NCBI RefSeq assembly: GCF_007855645.1
Contig: NZ_CP042261.1
Coordinates: forward strand, 1,879,501 to 1,943,500
Length of the DNA stretch: 64,000 nt
Origin: Qingshengfaniella alkalisoli
Lineage (GTDB): Bacteria; Pseudomonadota; Alphaproteobacteria; Rhodobacterales; Rhodobacteraceae
Reading direction: 5' to 3'
Below the pieces are notes generated by a model. That model saw nothing but the letters and a program-made list of their open reading frames with translations, had not been told where the DNA came from and searched no databases. Within the stretch, counting starts at the first letter, position 1. Each line of letters starts with the position of its first letter. Both the position numbers and the translations under genes were made by a program. Positions 1 through 10,260 of this stretch are shown here, piece after piece.

Positions 1-1
1 A

Positions 2-286
2 CGCGAGATCGCGATTGACTACGCCGCTCCAGATCCTGAAATCAGCCTGCGCCTTCAGGAAATGCTGGGCGAAGGACAACATCCGTCAGTGGCGGGAAGA
101 CCCCTGCGCGTAACGTTGTTGTCACCTGCCGGTCGTCCCGTTCAGACCACGATGGATTTGCCGGGTTTCTGGCGAGGTTCCTACGCCGATGTGCGCAAGG
201 ACATGCGCGCGCGTTACCCGAAACATCACTGGCCCGAAGATCCGCTCCAGGCCGACCCGACCTTGTGGGCCAAGCCCCGGAAGTAG
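2..286 (+). CDS. hrpB: ATP-dependent helicase HrpB, C-terminal end (partial)
   Basis: The reading frame is open from the left edge and ends at TAG 284-286, giving about 94 residues of a protein that begins outside the window. The tail reads LLSPAGRPVQTTMDLPGFW and later RYPKHHWPEDP, which is the characteristic end of HrpB, a DEAH-box helicase-like protein of the DExH superfamily 2 group. The Walker motifs lie upstream and cannot be seen. The physiological role of HrpB in alphaproteobacteria is poorly defined. The next gene is convergent, on the opposite strand. Confidence 0.85.
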   Translation, partial: REIAIDYAAPDPEISLRLQEMLGEGQHPSVAGRPLRVTLLSPAGRPVQTTMDLPGFWRGSYADVRKDMRARYPKHHWPEDPLQADPTLWAKPRK

Positions 287-322
287 GAGGCGCGCCACCA
301 GACGCGGCCCCCTTGGGTATAA

Positions 323-1375
323 TCAGGCTTCGCGACGCTTGCGACGCATAAAGCCGAGCGCCACGACGCCCGCGCCCAGCAGCGGCAGACCGGCAGGCAG
401 CGGAACCGGTGTCGCGCCATAGTAGTCATCCAGCACCGTGCCGACATAGTCTGGGTTGTCGGTGATGAAGCCATCCAGACCCCACTCCAGGAAGTTCGCC
501 ATATCCGCATATGCGTCTTCCAGGTCGGTCGGACGGAACGTCCATGCAAACACCTTCAGTCCCAGCGCATGCGCGGCCTCGATGAAGGATTGTTGGATGG
601 AGCCATAGGACACGGCAACCGTATCCATGTATCCAGCCAGCTCGGTCAGCGTTTTCACGCCGCTCACTGTCCATTCCGCGCCATTGAAGAACGCGCCGCC
701 AAGCTGCGCGACCCCCATATCGACGCCTGCAGCGCCGATCAGTTCAGCATATTCCGCGACATTGTCGAAATCAAAAGATTGAACGGCCGATTTTTCCGGT
801 GTGTCATAACCCTTCTCGATCAGCGTATCGATAACGGCCTGGTTGGTCGCGGAGCTATAACCGTACTTGCCCTCGGTCAGGATACCTACATTGGTGCCGT
901 TGGCCGCATTGTAGTCCGTCAGCGCATCCAGCATGTCGGCAAAGGTCGGTACACGCCACGGGTCACCATCGGTCGGCGTATAGCCAGGGTAATCCGTGTT
1001 CCCCGTCAGCGTCAGAGCCTGAATTTCTTCATAGGTAAAATCGCTGACACGATAGCCCCCGTTGCGCGGCGCGTAGATGTCTTCGACATCGGTCGTCCGG
1101 GTCAGCGTGCTGTCATGCATCGCGATCAAAACGCCGTCCTTGGTCATCATTACGTCGGTTTCGATGTATTCCGCGCCCATATCGACGGACAACTCGTTCC
1201 CACCGATCGAGTTTTCAGGCAGGTAAGCGGGCGCACCGCGATGGGCAATTACGATTGCACGTTCGCCATCCAGTGTCTTGGCGCCAGGGATCGTCGCCGC
1301 TTGGGCAGACATAACCGGAAGCAAGGCCGCAACGATAGCCGCCCCGCCCAGTCGAGCAAGTGTAAGCATAGTCAA
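323..1375 (-). CDS. Secreted glycerophosphodiester phosphodiesterase with VPLPA-type sorting tail
   Basis: This 350-residue protein has a signal peptide (hydrophobic residues 5-26, AQA cleavage site) and the GDPD catalytic signature: HRGAPAYLPENS near residue 45, ETDVMMTKDG near 95 and HDSTLTRTT near 107. The family hydrolyses glycerophosphodiesters to glycerol-3-phosphate and an alcohol. The last 25 residues read VPLPAGLPLLGAGVV followed by a short hydrophobic span and an RRKRR cluster. That is the tripartite VPLPA-CTERM signal, whose family role is exosortase-dependent sorting at the cell envelope. The protein is therefore inferred to be processed after export. Nothing nearby looks like the exosortase. 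The gene stands alone and convergent to hrpB. Confidence 0.88.
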   Translation of the reverse strand: MTMLTLARLGGAAIVAALLPVMSAQAATIPGAKTLDGERAIVIAHRGAPAYLPENSIGGNELSVDMGAEYIETDVMMTKDGVLIAMHDSTLTRTTDVEDIYAPRNGGYRVSDFTYEEIQALTLTGNTDYPGYTPTDGDPWRVPTFADMLDALTDYNAANGTNVGILTEGKYGYSSATNQAVIDTLIEKGYDTPEKSAVQSFDFDNVAEYAELIGAAGVDMGVAQLGGAFFNGAEWTVSGVKTLTELAGYMDTVAVSYGSIQQSFIEAAHALGLKVFAWTFRPTDLEDAYADMANFLEWGLDGFITDNPDYVGTVLDDYYGATPVPLPAGLPLLGAGVVALGFMRRKRREA

Positions 1376-1515
1376 TCCTTTTCAATGATTCTAAACGCCG
1401 AAAGGCGTCGCGGCGAGACTAGCCATCGAAATTAACGGGAAGCCTGCATATTATTGAAAAGTTCATGACACTTGACTGTCAGAGTTCCAGATCATGATCA
1501 TTGCCAAGCGGCAGA

Positions 1516-2442
<927 letters not shown>

Positions 2443-2495
2443 CTTTATGTATCCTGTTGGAGGCACAGCCCGCATAACGAGCCGCGCGTTCGTTC

Positions 2496-3677
2496 TTATT
2501 CGGCCGTGGCTTCGACGCTGGACGCGGCCTTGTCGATCCGCGTTGCTGCCTCGGCGATGTCTTCATCGGAAATGTTCAGGGGCGGTAGCAAACGCATGAC
2601 ATTCTCGGCCGCCGGTACAGTCAGCACCATCTGCTTAAAGCCTGCCTTGACCACATCACCAGCAGGCACGCGGCATTTCAGGCCCAGCATCAACCCGGAT
2701 CCGCGCACCTCTTCGAACACGTCTGGATGGGCCGCGACCAGCCCTTCCAGCTTTTGCCGCAACGCACCGGCCTTGCGATTTACCTCGGCCAGGAATCGGG
2801 GGTTCGCCACATGATCCATCACGGCCAGACCCACCGCGCAGCCCAGCGGATTGCCGCCATAGGTCGAACCGTGCGTGCCCGCGACCATACCGCTTGCCGC
2901 ATTCTCCGTGGCCAGCACAGCGCCTAGCGGAAAGCCGCCGCCGATTCCTTTTGCCACCATCATGATGTCGGGGGTAATTCCCGCCCATTCATGCGCGAAC
3001 AGCCGGCCTGTCCGGCCCATGCCGCACTGCACCTCATCAAGGATCAGCAGCGTATCGGTGTCGTCGCAAAGCTTGCGCAGATCCTTGAGCCACTGATCGG
3101 GCAGCGCGCGAATGCCGCCCTCGCCCTGAATGGGTTCAATCAGGATTGCAGCGGTCTTTTCTGTGACAGCCCCCTTTACTGCCTCAAAGTCATTCCAGGG
3201 AAGATGAGTGAAACCGGGCAGTACGGGCCCGAAGCCGCCGACCATCTTTTCGGTGCCGGCCGCTGCGATCGCTGCAGAGGATCTTCCGTGAAACGCACCC
3301 TCGAACGCGATGATCTCGAACCGGTCGGGCTGACCTTTGTCGGCCCAGTACTTCCGCGCCATCTTCACGGCCAGTTCGCAGCTTTCAGTACCGGAATTGG
3401 TGAAGAAGACGGTATCGGCAAAGCTCGCTTCAACCAGTTTGTCGGCCAGCGCCTGTTGCTTGGGAATCGTGTAAAGGTTCGACACATGCCACAGGTTACC
3501 CGCCTGCTCGGTCAGCGCAGAGATCAGATCGGGGTGCGCGTGGCCAAGCGCATTCACGGCAATTCCCGCACCGAGATCCAGGAATCGGCGGCCGTCCTGC
3601 TCCACCAGCCAGCTGCCTTCGCCTTTGACGAAGTTGAGCGGAGTCCGGGTGTATGTCGGCAGGACAGACGGGATCAT
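2496..3677 (-). CDS. argD: Acetylornithine/succinyldiaminopimelate aminotransferase
   Basis: This 393-residue class-III PLP aminotransferase converts N-acetylglutamate semialdehyde to N-acetylornithine, and in many bacteria also serves lysine synthesis. Visible landmarks are the N-terminal block [19 protein letters not shown], the [14 protein letters not shown] motif and the PLP-lysine in [15 protein letters not shown]. The start [16 protein letters not shown] matches the family; 14 extra in-frame codons lie upstream. argF follows directly. The 300 bases upstream hold no gene and should contain the operon promoter. Confidence 0.95.
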   Translation of the reverse strand: MIPSVLPTYTRTPLNFVKGEGSWLVEQDGRRFLDLGAGIAVNALGHAHPDLISALTEQAGNLWHVSNLYTIPKQQALADKLVEASFADTVFFTNSGTESCELAVKMARKYWADKGQPDRFEIIAFEGAFHGRSSAAIAAAGTEKMVGGFGPVLPGFTHLPWNDFEAVKGAVTEKTAAILIEPIQGEGGIRALPDQWLKDLRKLCDDTDTLLILDEVQCGMGRTGRLFAHEWAGITPDIMMVAKGIGGGFPLGAVLATENAASGMVAGTHGSTYGGNPLGCAVGLAVMDHVANPRFLAEVNRKAGALRQKLEGLVAAHPDVFEEVRGSGLMLGLKCRVPAGDVVKAGFKQMVLTVPAAENVMRLLPPLNISDEDIAEAATRIDKAASSVEATAE

Positions 3678-3978
3678 GAATATAGTCCTCTTTGGGAAGC
3701 GTTTTGGTGCCGCAGGCACCGCGCCAAGTCAAGTTGTAGGGGAAGAAGAAACAGCAAACAGCCCTTGCAGCAGGCTGCAAAGGGGAAATCAGGCGCGTCG
3801 GCGTCGGATATGCGATGTGTTCTTCATGCGTGGCGGATAACAGGCAACTGGTCAGAAGGAAAGTGGAAATCGCCAGCAACCCTTTTCAGGGTCAGGATTC
3901 TCTCACCCTTTGCTTTCTTGACGTAATCCACGGAGAAGCCCAAGCTTCCGTTAGGTAACCATTCACGAGTATTGGGAT
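3678..3978. other. Intergenic region between divergent argD and a membrane protein gene
   Basis: About 300 bases lie between the divergent starts of argD and the two-anchor protein. No reading frame here resembles a protein. The region must hold both promoters, but no confident -35/-10 pair or ARG-box-like operator can be assigned by eye. A TTGAC at about 3918 is the only -35-like hexamer noticed. Confidence 0.5.
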
Positions 3979-4959
3979 GTGGACATGCGAATATTTCTTG
4001 TCTTGGCTATAGCGCTCGGATTGGGTGTCTTCTTCCTCAGATCGACGCACAGCCCCATGATGATCGAGGAAACCTCTGGCTCGGGAGCCGAAGAAACCTT
4101 CGAAAGCGGCATGGATCGGTTGGCTGCGCGTCTCGAATACGCCGCCCGCGTAGGCATTCGGTCCGGTCTGGCTCCGGTCGAGTTCGAGAACCAACTCGCG
4201 CCAGGGTCGCAGTTTCCTGTCAGGGAGTACGCCCGCTACTCATATCCTTCGGCACAGCCACCTCCCCCTCGGGCGCCATGCACCCCCAACGTTTCGTCCA
4301 CAGGCAGCCTTTCCGCCGGCTGTGGTGAATATGCACTTACCGAAGCGCCGAGGCGTCCCAGCACAAGTCATTGCCCCTATTGTTCACAAATCGAAAACGC
4401 ATCACTCGCCTTCAATCGGCCCGAGCGGATGACCTATCAAGAATCGGAAGACATCGAACTGGTCATCGCGCCCGACACAGCTGGCATTCGGCCCAGAACG
4501 CACCTCAGTGACAATCTGGACGGCACGGTTCAGGAACGTGGCGACATTCCCTACACCTTGCGTATGCGGGCGCATCTTTCAGGCAACGATTTCACGATAT
4601 CGCCTTCGGCACCCCAGGACCGAACGGTTCTGCCTGATCGACCAACGAAATGGACTTGGCAGGTAAGACCGCAATCGTTCGGGGACGACAAGCAACTGGT
4701 CATCGAAGTGTCCACGATTCTTGAAATCGAAGGCAATACGCTGCCGCCATCCACACCTGTCATCTTCCGCGAAACCATCCCGGTAGATATCGAACTATGG
4801 GATCGCGTGGTCTTTATGGCGGCCGATATCAAGCTGGTCCATGGCCTGATCGTCGCAATCATCGGATCCCTGGTCACCGCTGCGGTTTGGATCAGGAAGC
4901 GCCTGAAAGCCAAGCCGGAGGCCACCCCATCGGAAGGAAACGATCAGCACGACAACTGA
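3979..4959 (+). CDS. Hypothetical two-anchor membrane protein with extracytoplasmic beta-type domain
   Basis: This 326-residue protein is not assigned to a named family. Residues 4-20 are a membrane segment and residues about 287-304 a second one, followed by a basic KRLKAK cytoplasmic tail, so most of the chain should lie in the periplasm. The segment from about residue 145 (LAFNRPERMTYQESEDIEL) to TKWTWQVRPQSFGDDKQLV resembles the beta-sandwich module often found next to membrane spans in bacterial signalling proteins; this is recollection, not a search result. The middle is rich in Pro and Ser and holds several Cys residues. The start is GTG 3979 or ATG 3985, neither with a strong ribosome site. 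Confidence 0.7.
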   Translation: MDMRIFLVLAIALGLGVFFLRSTHSPMMIEETSGSGAEETFESGMDRLAARLEYAARVGIRSGLAPVEFENQLAPGSQFPVREYARYSYPSAQPPPPRAPCTPNVSSTGSLSAGCGEYALTEAPRRPSTSHCPYCSQIENASLAFNRPERMTYQESEDIELVIAPDTAGIRPRTHLSDNLDGTVQERGDIPYTLRMRAHLSGNDFTISPSAPQDRTVLPDRPTKWTWQVRPQSFGDDKQLVIEVSTILEIEGNTLPPSTPVIFRETIPVDIELWDRVVFMAADIKLVHGLIVAIIGSLVTAAVWIRKRLKAKPEATPSEGNDQHDN

Positions 4960-4962
4960 CCG

Positions 4963-5766
4963 TCAAGCCTTCATACGGAATCCCTTCTTGAACCAATACC
5001 AGCACAATCCGCACACGCCCATGGTATAGGCCAAGACAACCACCAGCCCCACCCAAGGCGAGGTGTCAGACGTGCCGATCACACCGTAGCGCGCCCCGTC
5101 AATCAGGTAAAAGACCGGGTTGGCATGCGTCATGATCTGCACTGATTTCGGCAAGACCTCGATTGAATAGAAGGTACCAGACAGAAACGTCAGCGGCGTA
5201 ATGATGAAGTTGGTAATCGCGGCCATCTGGTCGAACTTGTTGGCAAAGATCGCACCGACGATCCCAAGCGCCCCCATCAGCGCACCGCCCAATACCACGA
5301 ACACCAGTACCCAGACTGGGTGCGCCACGCCCATTCCAAGGAACAGGATCATCACCAACATGATCGCAACCGCAACGAACATCCCGCGCCCGATACCGCC
5401 CGCCAGATATCCCAACAGCATCTCCAGCGGCGACAGCGGCGGCATCAGCGTATCGACGATGTTTCCCTGAACCTTCGCGACCATGATCGACGACGACGTA
5501 TTCGCGAAGGAATTCTGGATCAGCGTCATCATTAACAGCCCCGGTGCGAGGAACTGGACATAGGGCACGCCCATGACATCCCCGCGATGCGGTCCGATCG
5601 CCAGGCTGAAGATCGCCAGGAACAACCCAGCGGTGATCAGCGGTGCCCCGAGCGTCTGCTGCCAGACCGCCATGAAGCGGCGCACTTCCCTTTCCGCCAG
5701 CGTGTACATGCCCAGCCAGTTGACCGCGCCGAAGCGTCTTGTGCCCATTTCTGCGTGACTTGCCAT
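4963..5766 (-). CDS. ABC-2 type transporter permease
   Basis: This 267-residue polytopic membrane protein has about six predicted spans and the ABC-2 family look: an N-terminal block ending in REVRRFMAVWQQTLGAPL, then a conserved MPPLSPLEMLLGYLAGG region. Such permeases pair with an ATPase to export drugs, lipids or polysaccharides. No ATPase gene is adjacent, so the partner and substrate cannot be named. An internal ATG at 5748 (MGTRRFGAVNW) is an alternative start. It ends four bases from the stop of the convergent upstream gene. Confidence 0.85.
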   Translation of the reverse strand: MASHAEMGTRRFGAVNWLGMYTLAEREVRRFMAVWQQTLGAPLITAGLFLAIFSLAIGPHRGDVMGVPYVQFLAPGLLMMTLIQNSFANTSSSIMVAKVQGNIVDTLMPPLSPLEMLLGYLAGGIGRGMFVAVAIMLVMILFLGMGVAHPVWVLVFVVLGGALMGALGIVGAIFANKFDQMAAITNFIITPLTFLSGTFYSIEVLPKSVQIMTHANPVFYLIDGARYGVIGTSDTSPWVGLVVVLAYTMGVCGLCWYWFKKGFRMKA

Positions 5767-5905
5767 GCTACCTCACGTCCCTTGTGTCCTGCGTCTTGTA
5801 TCCGCTGCGTGGGTGATTAAAATAGGGGTCTTGAAGAATTCTTTCAGGGGTCCGCCGCAGTTTACCCCTGTGATGCCCCAAATATCTGACCCGAAGGTGA
5901 TCTTA

Positions 5906-6475
5906 ATGTCCTGGACCGAAGAGCGTGTCGAGACACTCAAGAAGATGTGGAACGAAGGCCAGAGTGCCAGTCAGATCGCCAAGGAGCTTGGCGGTGTGAC
6001 ACGCAACGCAGTGATTGGCAAGGTTCACCGTCTTGGCCTGTCGAACCGCAATGCCGGCTCTAGCCCCGCGCCGAAGGAAGAACCCAAGGCCGCAAAACCG
6101 GAACCGGTAGAGGCCAAGAAACCCGCGCCCAAGCCCGAACACGTGCCGGAACCTGCCGCCGCCGCACCTGCGCCGAAGCCGTCCACCCCGGCACGTCGCC
6201 AGATCATTCCCGCGGGCCAGCCGCTTCCGCCGCAGCCGTCGCCGAATGAAATCAGCCCCGAAGCACTGGCACAGCAGCGTGCGACAGAAAAGAAGGCGCG
6301 CAAGCTCGATCTGATGGAACTGACCGAGCGCACCTGCAAATGGCCCATCGGCGACCCGGCCACCGAAGATTTCTACTTCTGCGGTCTGCCATCGCAAGCA
6401 GGAAAGCCCTATTGCGAGGCGCATGTGGGCGTGGCGTTCCAACCTATGAGTTCGCGCCGCGACCGTCGCCGCTGA
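5906..6475 (+). CDS. gcrA: GcrA cell-cycle regulator
   Basis: This 189-residue protein begins [18 protein letters not shown], the N-terminal helix-turn-helix of GcrA, followed by the conserved [18 protein letters not shown] segment (residues 29-46). A Pro/Ala/Lys-rich linker covers about residues 50-125. A C-terminal cysteine-containing domain follows, with [15 protein letters not shown] and YCEAHV. GcrA is a sigma70-associated transcription factor of alphaproteobacteria that responds to CcrM methylation at GANTC sites and activates division and cell-cycle genes. ATG 5906 was chosen because it follows AAGGTGAT and opens the conserved domain; the frame extends upstream without family similarity. 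A strong terminator follows. Confidence 0.95.
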   Translation: MSWTEERVETLKKMWNEGQSASQIAKELGGVTRNAVIGKVHRLGLSNRNAGSSPAPKEEPKAAKPEPVEAKKPAPKPEHVPEPAAAAPAPKPSTPARRQIIPAGQPLPPQPSPNEISPEALAQQRATEKKARKLDLMELTERTCKWPIGDPATEDFYFCGLPSQAGKPYCEAHVGVAFQPMSSRRDRRR

Positions 6476-6500
6476 GGCGCATCTGGTCTATTTTGACAGA

Positions 6501-6526
6501 GGTCGCGGGCACGCCCGCGACCTTTT
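6501..6526 (+). terminator. Rho-independent terminator after gcrA
   Basis: A perfect 9-base-pair stem, GGTCGCGGG pairing with CCCGCGACC around a CACG loop, is followed by TTTT. It lies 26 bases after the gcrA stop and separates gcrA from rimO. Confidence 0.9.
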
Positions 6527-6560
6527 CCGTTTCCAGCCAAGCCGCCGCAAGGTTTCTTTC

Positions 6561-7949
6561 ATGACCGCCAACCCGCCTGACCTTCGTCCTGATCTTGCGC
6601 CACGCGCCCGCATCAACGACGCCCCCCGTCCCGGCCAGCCGACCATCGGCATGGTCAGCCTCGGCTGCCCCAAGGCGCTGGTGGACAGTGAACGCATCCT
6701 GACGCGCCTGCGGGCCGAAGGCTACGCGATCTCGCCGGATTACTCCGGTGCAGAAGCTGTCATCGTGAACACCTGCGGGTTTCTTGACAGTGCCAAGGCC
6801 GAAAGCCTTGATGCCATCGGCGAAGCGCTGAAGGAAAACGGGCGCGTCATCGTGACCGGCTGCCTTGGTGCCGAACCCGAATACATTACCGGCACGCATC
6901 CCAAGGTTCTGGCCGTGACCGGACCGCACCAATACGAACAAGTGCTGGACGCGGTGCACACCGCCGTGCCGCCCGCGCCGGACCCGTTCATCGACCTGCT
7001 GCCCGCCTCGGGTGTCAGCCTGACACCACGCCATTACAGCTATCTGAAAATCTCCGAGGGTTGTAACCACAAATGCAAGTTCTGCATCATCCCCGACATG
7101 CGTGGCCGCCTGGTGTCGCGCCCCGCCAACGCCGTGTTGCGCGAAGCCGAACGGCTGGTGGATGCGGGCGTGAAGGAATTGCTGGTCATCAGTCAGGACA
7201 CCTCCGCCTATGGCGTCGACATCAAGCACGCCAACAGCCCGTGGCAGAATGGCGAGGCCCGCGCCCATATCACCGATCTGGCACGTAATCTGGGCTCACT
7301 CGGCGCATGGGTGCGGCTGCACTACGTCTACCCCTACCCCTTCGTGCGCGACCTGATTCCGCTGATGGCCGACGGGCTGGTACTGCCTTACCTGGACATC
7401 CCGTTCCAGCACGCCCACCCCGACACGCTCAAACGGATGGCACGCCCCGCCGCAGCCGCACGGACATTGGACGAAATCGTCGCCTGGCGTGACGTCTGCC
7501 CAGACATCACCCTGCGGTCGACCTTCATCGTCGGCTATCCCGGTGAAACCGAGGACGAATTCCAGACGCTGCTGGACTGGCTCGACGAGGCGCAACTCGA
7601 CCGCGTGGGCTGCTTCCAGTACGAAAACGTTGAAGGTGCCCGCGCCAACGACCTGCCCGACCATATCCCCGCCGAAATCAAGCAGGACCGCTGGGACCGC
7701 TTCATGGAAAAGGCGCAGGCCATATCGGAAGCGAAGCTGGCCAAGAAGGTCGGCACCCTTCAGCAGGTCATCGTGGACGAAATCGACGCTGACGGAATCG
7801 CCACCTGCCGCACCAAGGCTGACGCACCCGAAATCGACGGCAACCTGTTCATCGACGAAGGCACCGATGGGCTGAACCCCGGCGATCTGGTTACGGTCGA
7901 AGTGGACGAGGCCAGCGAATACGACCTTTGGGGGCAGATTCGCCAATGA
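6561..7949 (+). CDS. rimO: Ribosomal protein S12 methylthiotransferase RimO
   Basis: This 462-residue radical-SAM enzyme adds a methylthio group to the conserved aspartate of ribosomal protein S12. The order is UPF0004 domain ([28 protein letters not shown]; three cluster cysteines), radical-SAM domain with CNHKCKFC near residue 175, then a TRAM domain ending in [10 protein letters not shown]. The [10 protein letters not shown] signature separates RimO from the tRNA enzyme MiaB. A 35-residue N-terminal extension precedes the first domain. The stop overlaps the cutA start as ATGA, so the two genes are translationally coupled. Confidence 0.95.
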   Translation: MTANPPDLRPDLAPRARINDAPRPGQPTIGMVSLGCPKALVDSERILTRLRAEGYAISPDYSGAEAVIVNTCGFLDSAKAESLDAIGEALKENGRVIVTGCLGAEPEYITGTHPKVLAVTGPHQYEQVLDAVHTAVPPAPDPFIDLLPASGVSLTPRHYSYLKISEGCNHKCKFCIIPDMRGRLVSRPANAVLREAERLVDAGVKELLVISQDTSAYGVDIKHANSPWQNGEARAHITDLARNLGSLGAWVRLHYVYPYPFVRDLIPLMADGLVLPYLDIPFQHAHPDTLKRMARPAAAARTLDEIVAWRDVCPDITLRSTFIVGYPGETEDEFQTLLDWLDEAQLDRVGCFQYENVEGARANDLPDHIPAEIKQDRWDRFMEKAQAISEAKLAKKVGTLQQVIVDEIDADGIATCRTKADAPEIDGNLFIDEGTDGLNPGDLVTVEVDEASEYDLWGQIRQ

Positions 7950-8266
7950 CCGATGATTCGCCCATTGCGCTGAAGGTGGCCTGCCCCGACACGGATATCG
8001 CGCGGACCATCGCAAGCGCGGCGGTGGGCGCGGGACTGGCAGCCTGCGGCAACATCATCCCCGGTGTGGAAAGCGTCTTTCAGTGGCAAGGGAAGGTCGA
8101 ACGCGAGTCCGAGGTGCTCCTGTGGCTCACAACGCGCACATCCTGCCTTGACCGCCTCGTGCCCTTGATCCGCAAGCATCATCCTTATGACCTGCCCGCG
8201 ATCACGTGGTCGATCACCGGCGCAGAGCCGGAAACCGCAGACTGGATCAAACAGACAACCCGCTAA
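7946..8266 (+). CDS. cutA: Divalent-cation tolerance protein CutA
   Basis: This 106-residue protein has the CutA1 landmarks: [20 protein letters not shown], the [19 protein letters not shown] block and the late [12 protein letters not shown] motif. CutA forms very stable trimers related to PII signalling proteins; the copper-tolerance role comes from the family. The ATG at 7946 overlaps the rimO stop by four bases. The last four bases overlap the convergent metalloprotease gene. Confidence 0.93.
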   Translation: MTDDSPIALKVACPDTDIARTIASAAVGAGLAACGNIIPGVESVFQWQGKVERESEVLLWLTTRTSCLDRLVPLIRKHHPYDLPAITWSITGAEPETADWIKQTTR

Positions 8267-8970
8267 TCAAGCTGCGCCGCCGTCTGCTGCACGATGCGTT
8301 GACGGTCACCATTCGGCGGGTGCGTTCCCAGGAACTGGTCGCCCGGATCGGAAATGCGCGTGAAGAACTCCGCCCCGCGCACCGGGTTGAATCCGGCCGC
8401 CTTTGCAATCACCGTCCCTGTACGGTCGGCTTCCAATTCATAATTCTTTGAATAGACCCGCGCGCCGGCCATCGCGCCGAATTCCTGTGCGCTCTGAACC
8501 ATTTCGGGACTGCCGCCATAGGCAGCCACGATCAGCCCCGCCACCATCGCCCCGCCAGAGGCCGATTGCTGCGTGCGTGGCAAATGGTCCTCGATGTGAT
8601 GAGCGGCCTCATGGCTCAACACGAAGGCGATCTCGTCGGCATTTTGCGTGTCATCGACCAACGCCTGTGTCACTATCAGCACGGGGCGTCCCGATTTATC
8701 CAAGGTCTGGAACGCGTTGGACGGGGCATTCTTGCGGGTATCCAGAAGGATCAGGAAATCGCAGTTCTTTTGAGGCGCACGTTGACGGCACATGTTTTCC
8801 GCCACGGGTTCCACCCGTCGCACAACGGCCCCGAAATCACCGGACGGCAATTGCGACACCTGTGGCTGACCCGTCCCGATCGGCTGCGTGGACGGCACTG
8901 GGCCTCCCGACGGCGCGACCGTGCATCCGGCCAGAGCAACACCCATCACGGCAAGATAGAATCGCAGCAT
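8263..8970 (-). CDS. M48-family metalloprotease, lipoprotein
   Basis: This 235-residue protein starts MLRFYLAVMGVALAGC, a lipoprotein signal with an LAGC lipobox, so it should be anchored to the envelope, facing the periplasm. The zinc site HEAAHHIEDH lies near residue 136, and the third ligand is the Glu of YELEADRTG, as in M48 (HtpX/BepA/LoiP-type) peptidases. There is no TPR domain, so it resembles LoiP/YcaL more than BepA. The likely role is quality control of outer-membrane or periplasmic proteins. It ends against cutA (four-base convergent overlap). Confidence 0.9.
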   Translation of the reverse strand: MLRFYLAVMGVALAGCTVAPSGGPVPSTQPIGTGQPQVSQLPSGDFGAVVRRVEPVAENMCRQRAPQKNCDFLILLDTRKNAPSNAFQTLDKSGRPVLIVTQALVDDTQNADEIAFVLSHEAAHHIEDHLPRTQQSASGGAMVAGLIVAAYGGSPEMVQSAQEFGAMAGARVYSKNYELEADRTGTVIAKAAGFNPVRGAEFFTRISDPGDQFLGTHPPNGDRQRIVQQTAAQLD

Positions 8971-9102
8971 CGGTTCCTCTCAGATCGTTCGATCCATTCA
9001 TATCAGACCATCCGGCGGACGCGACAGGCTTCACGATGATTTGCATCATGGACGCATGAATTCGCCTCCCCTAAGGTGAAGAAAACGACAGGGGATCCGA
9101 GC

Positions 9103-9348
9103 ATGTTCACCATCGAGCACGAATTCGATGCCACCGTGGTTACACTGGTTGATGACGGTCAGGCACCGCTTCAGGAAGATGTCATTGTCACCGCTTTCGA
9201 GGATTGCGTCACGGTTGAACAATACGACGCCCGCAAGGACGACAGCCTCAAGATCACCTTTTCCCTCGCCCAGATCCGCGACATGGCGGCTGCGCTCGAC
9301 CTGCCAGAAGGTGTCTACCGCGTGCGATCCACCCTGCGCGACAAGTGA
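9103..9348 (+). CDS. Small conserved hypothetical protein
   Basis: This 81-residue acidic protein starts MFTIEHEFDATVVTLVDDG and has no recognised domain or membrane segment. ATG 9103 is preceded by AGGGGATCC, a good ribosome site, which argues against the upstream in-frame ATG at 9076. The even, beta-rich composition suggests a folded single-domain protein. Similar short proteins are recalled from Rhodobacteraceae, but no function is known. Its stop adjoins the stop of the convergent DUF167 gene. Confidence 0.7.
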   Translation: MFTIEHEFDATVVTLVDDGQAPLQEDVIVTAFEDCVTVEQYDARKDDSLKITFSLAQIRDMAAALDLPEGVYRVRSTLRDK

Positions 9349-9582
9349 TCAGTCACTGACCCCGAACAGCTTGTCGCGCGACTTCGCCCCGCGCAGCAGC
9401 ATGATCCGCGATTTCGGGACGCCCAGATGCCTGGACAGCAGTTGTATAACCGCAGCGTTCGCCTTGCCACCCTCGGGCGGCACGGTGACATAGACGCGAA
9501 AACCGCCGTCGGCCTCCGCCACGATCCGGGCCTGTCGCGCATTTGGCGTGACGCGCACCCTGATTTCACTCGGATCGGCCAT
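9349..9582 (-). CDS. DUF167 (YggU-like) family protein
   Basis: This 77-residue protein has the family pattern IRVRVTPNARQARIV, then VTVPPEGGKANAAVIQLLSR and a C-terminal LLRGAKSRDKLFGV. The fold of the family is known; its biochemical role is not. The start MADPSEIRV fits the family; the open frame runs far upstream only because of high GC content. Confidence 0.9.
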   Translation of the reverse strand: MADPSEIRVRVTPNARQARIVAEADGGFRVYVTVPPEGGKANAAVIQLLSRHLGVPKSRIMLLRGAKSRDKLFGVSD

Positions 9583-9681
9583 GCCTTCCCCTAAAGGCAT
9601 CCGAGCGTTTAGGTCAACAACAGGCTTGCAACGCACCGCTCTTTCATGGAATTCACGCTGTCGAATTGATCGGAGACCTCC

Positions 9682-10260
9682 ATGCCCAAGGCAAACCCTG
9701 CCGCGCTCGACTTCCTGCTGACCCGCCGCTCGCGCCCAGCAAAGACACTGTCGGCACCCTTTCCGGATCGCGCAGCGCTGGAAACCATACTGACCGCCGC
9801 CGCCCGCACGCCCGACCACGGCAAGCTGGAACCGTGGCGCTTCATCGTGCTGCAAGGCGATGCTCTGACCCGGCTGGCCGATCTGGTGCCTGTCCGCGGA
9901 TCCGAGCTTGACCTGCCCGAAGACAAGATCACCAAGATGCGCGACCAGTTCACCATGGCCGGATGCGTCGTTGCCGTGATCGAGGTGCAGAAACCCTCCG
10001 ACAAGGTGCCCGCAATCGAACAAACCTATTCCGCCGGTGCCGTCTGCCTGTCGCTGCTCAACGCCGCGCTTGCATCGGGCTGGGGCGCGAATTGGCTGAC
10101 CGGCTGGGCATCGCTCGACCGTGGATTTGTCGAACAGGGGCTGGGCCTTATGCCCAATGAATCCGTCGCGGGCTTCATCCATCTGGGCACCGAATCGAAC
10201 GAGCCGCCAGACCGCCCGCGCCCGAACCTGCCCGAAATCACCCAGTGGGTGGATGTGTGA
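9682..10260 (+). CDS. Nitroreductase-family FMN oxidoreductase
   Basis: This 192-residue protein matches the small YdjA-like nitroreductases. Its N-terminal FMN-binding RRSRPAKTLSAPFPDR is followed by TAAARTPDHGKLEPWRFIVL, then a central helix with GAVCLSLLNAALASGWGANW and a C-terminal GFIHLGTE segment. Members reduce nitro compounds or quinones with NAD(P)H; the natural substrate is unknown. The stop overlaps the next start as GTGA, so the gene is coupled to the membrane protein downstream. Confidence 0.88.
   Translation: MPKANPAALDFLLTRRSRPAKTLSAPFPDRAALETILTAAARTPDHGKLEPWRFIVLQGDALTRLADLVPVRGSELDLPEDKITKMRDQFTMAGCVVAVIEVQKPSDKVPAIEQTYSAGAVCLSLLNAALASGWGANWLTGWASLDRGFVEQGLGLMPNESVAGFIHLGTESNEPPDRPRPNLPEITQWVDV

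Noticed and set aside
569-1435. Plus-strand frame of 288 codons opposite the glycerophosphodiesterase
   Set aside because: It is antisense to a gene with clear catalytic motifs and a signal peptide; no start signal or similarity.
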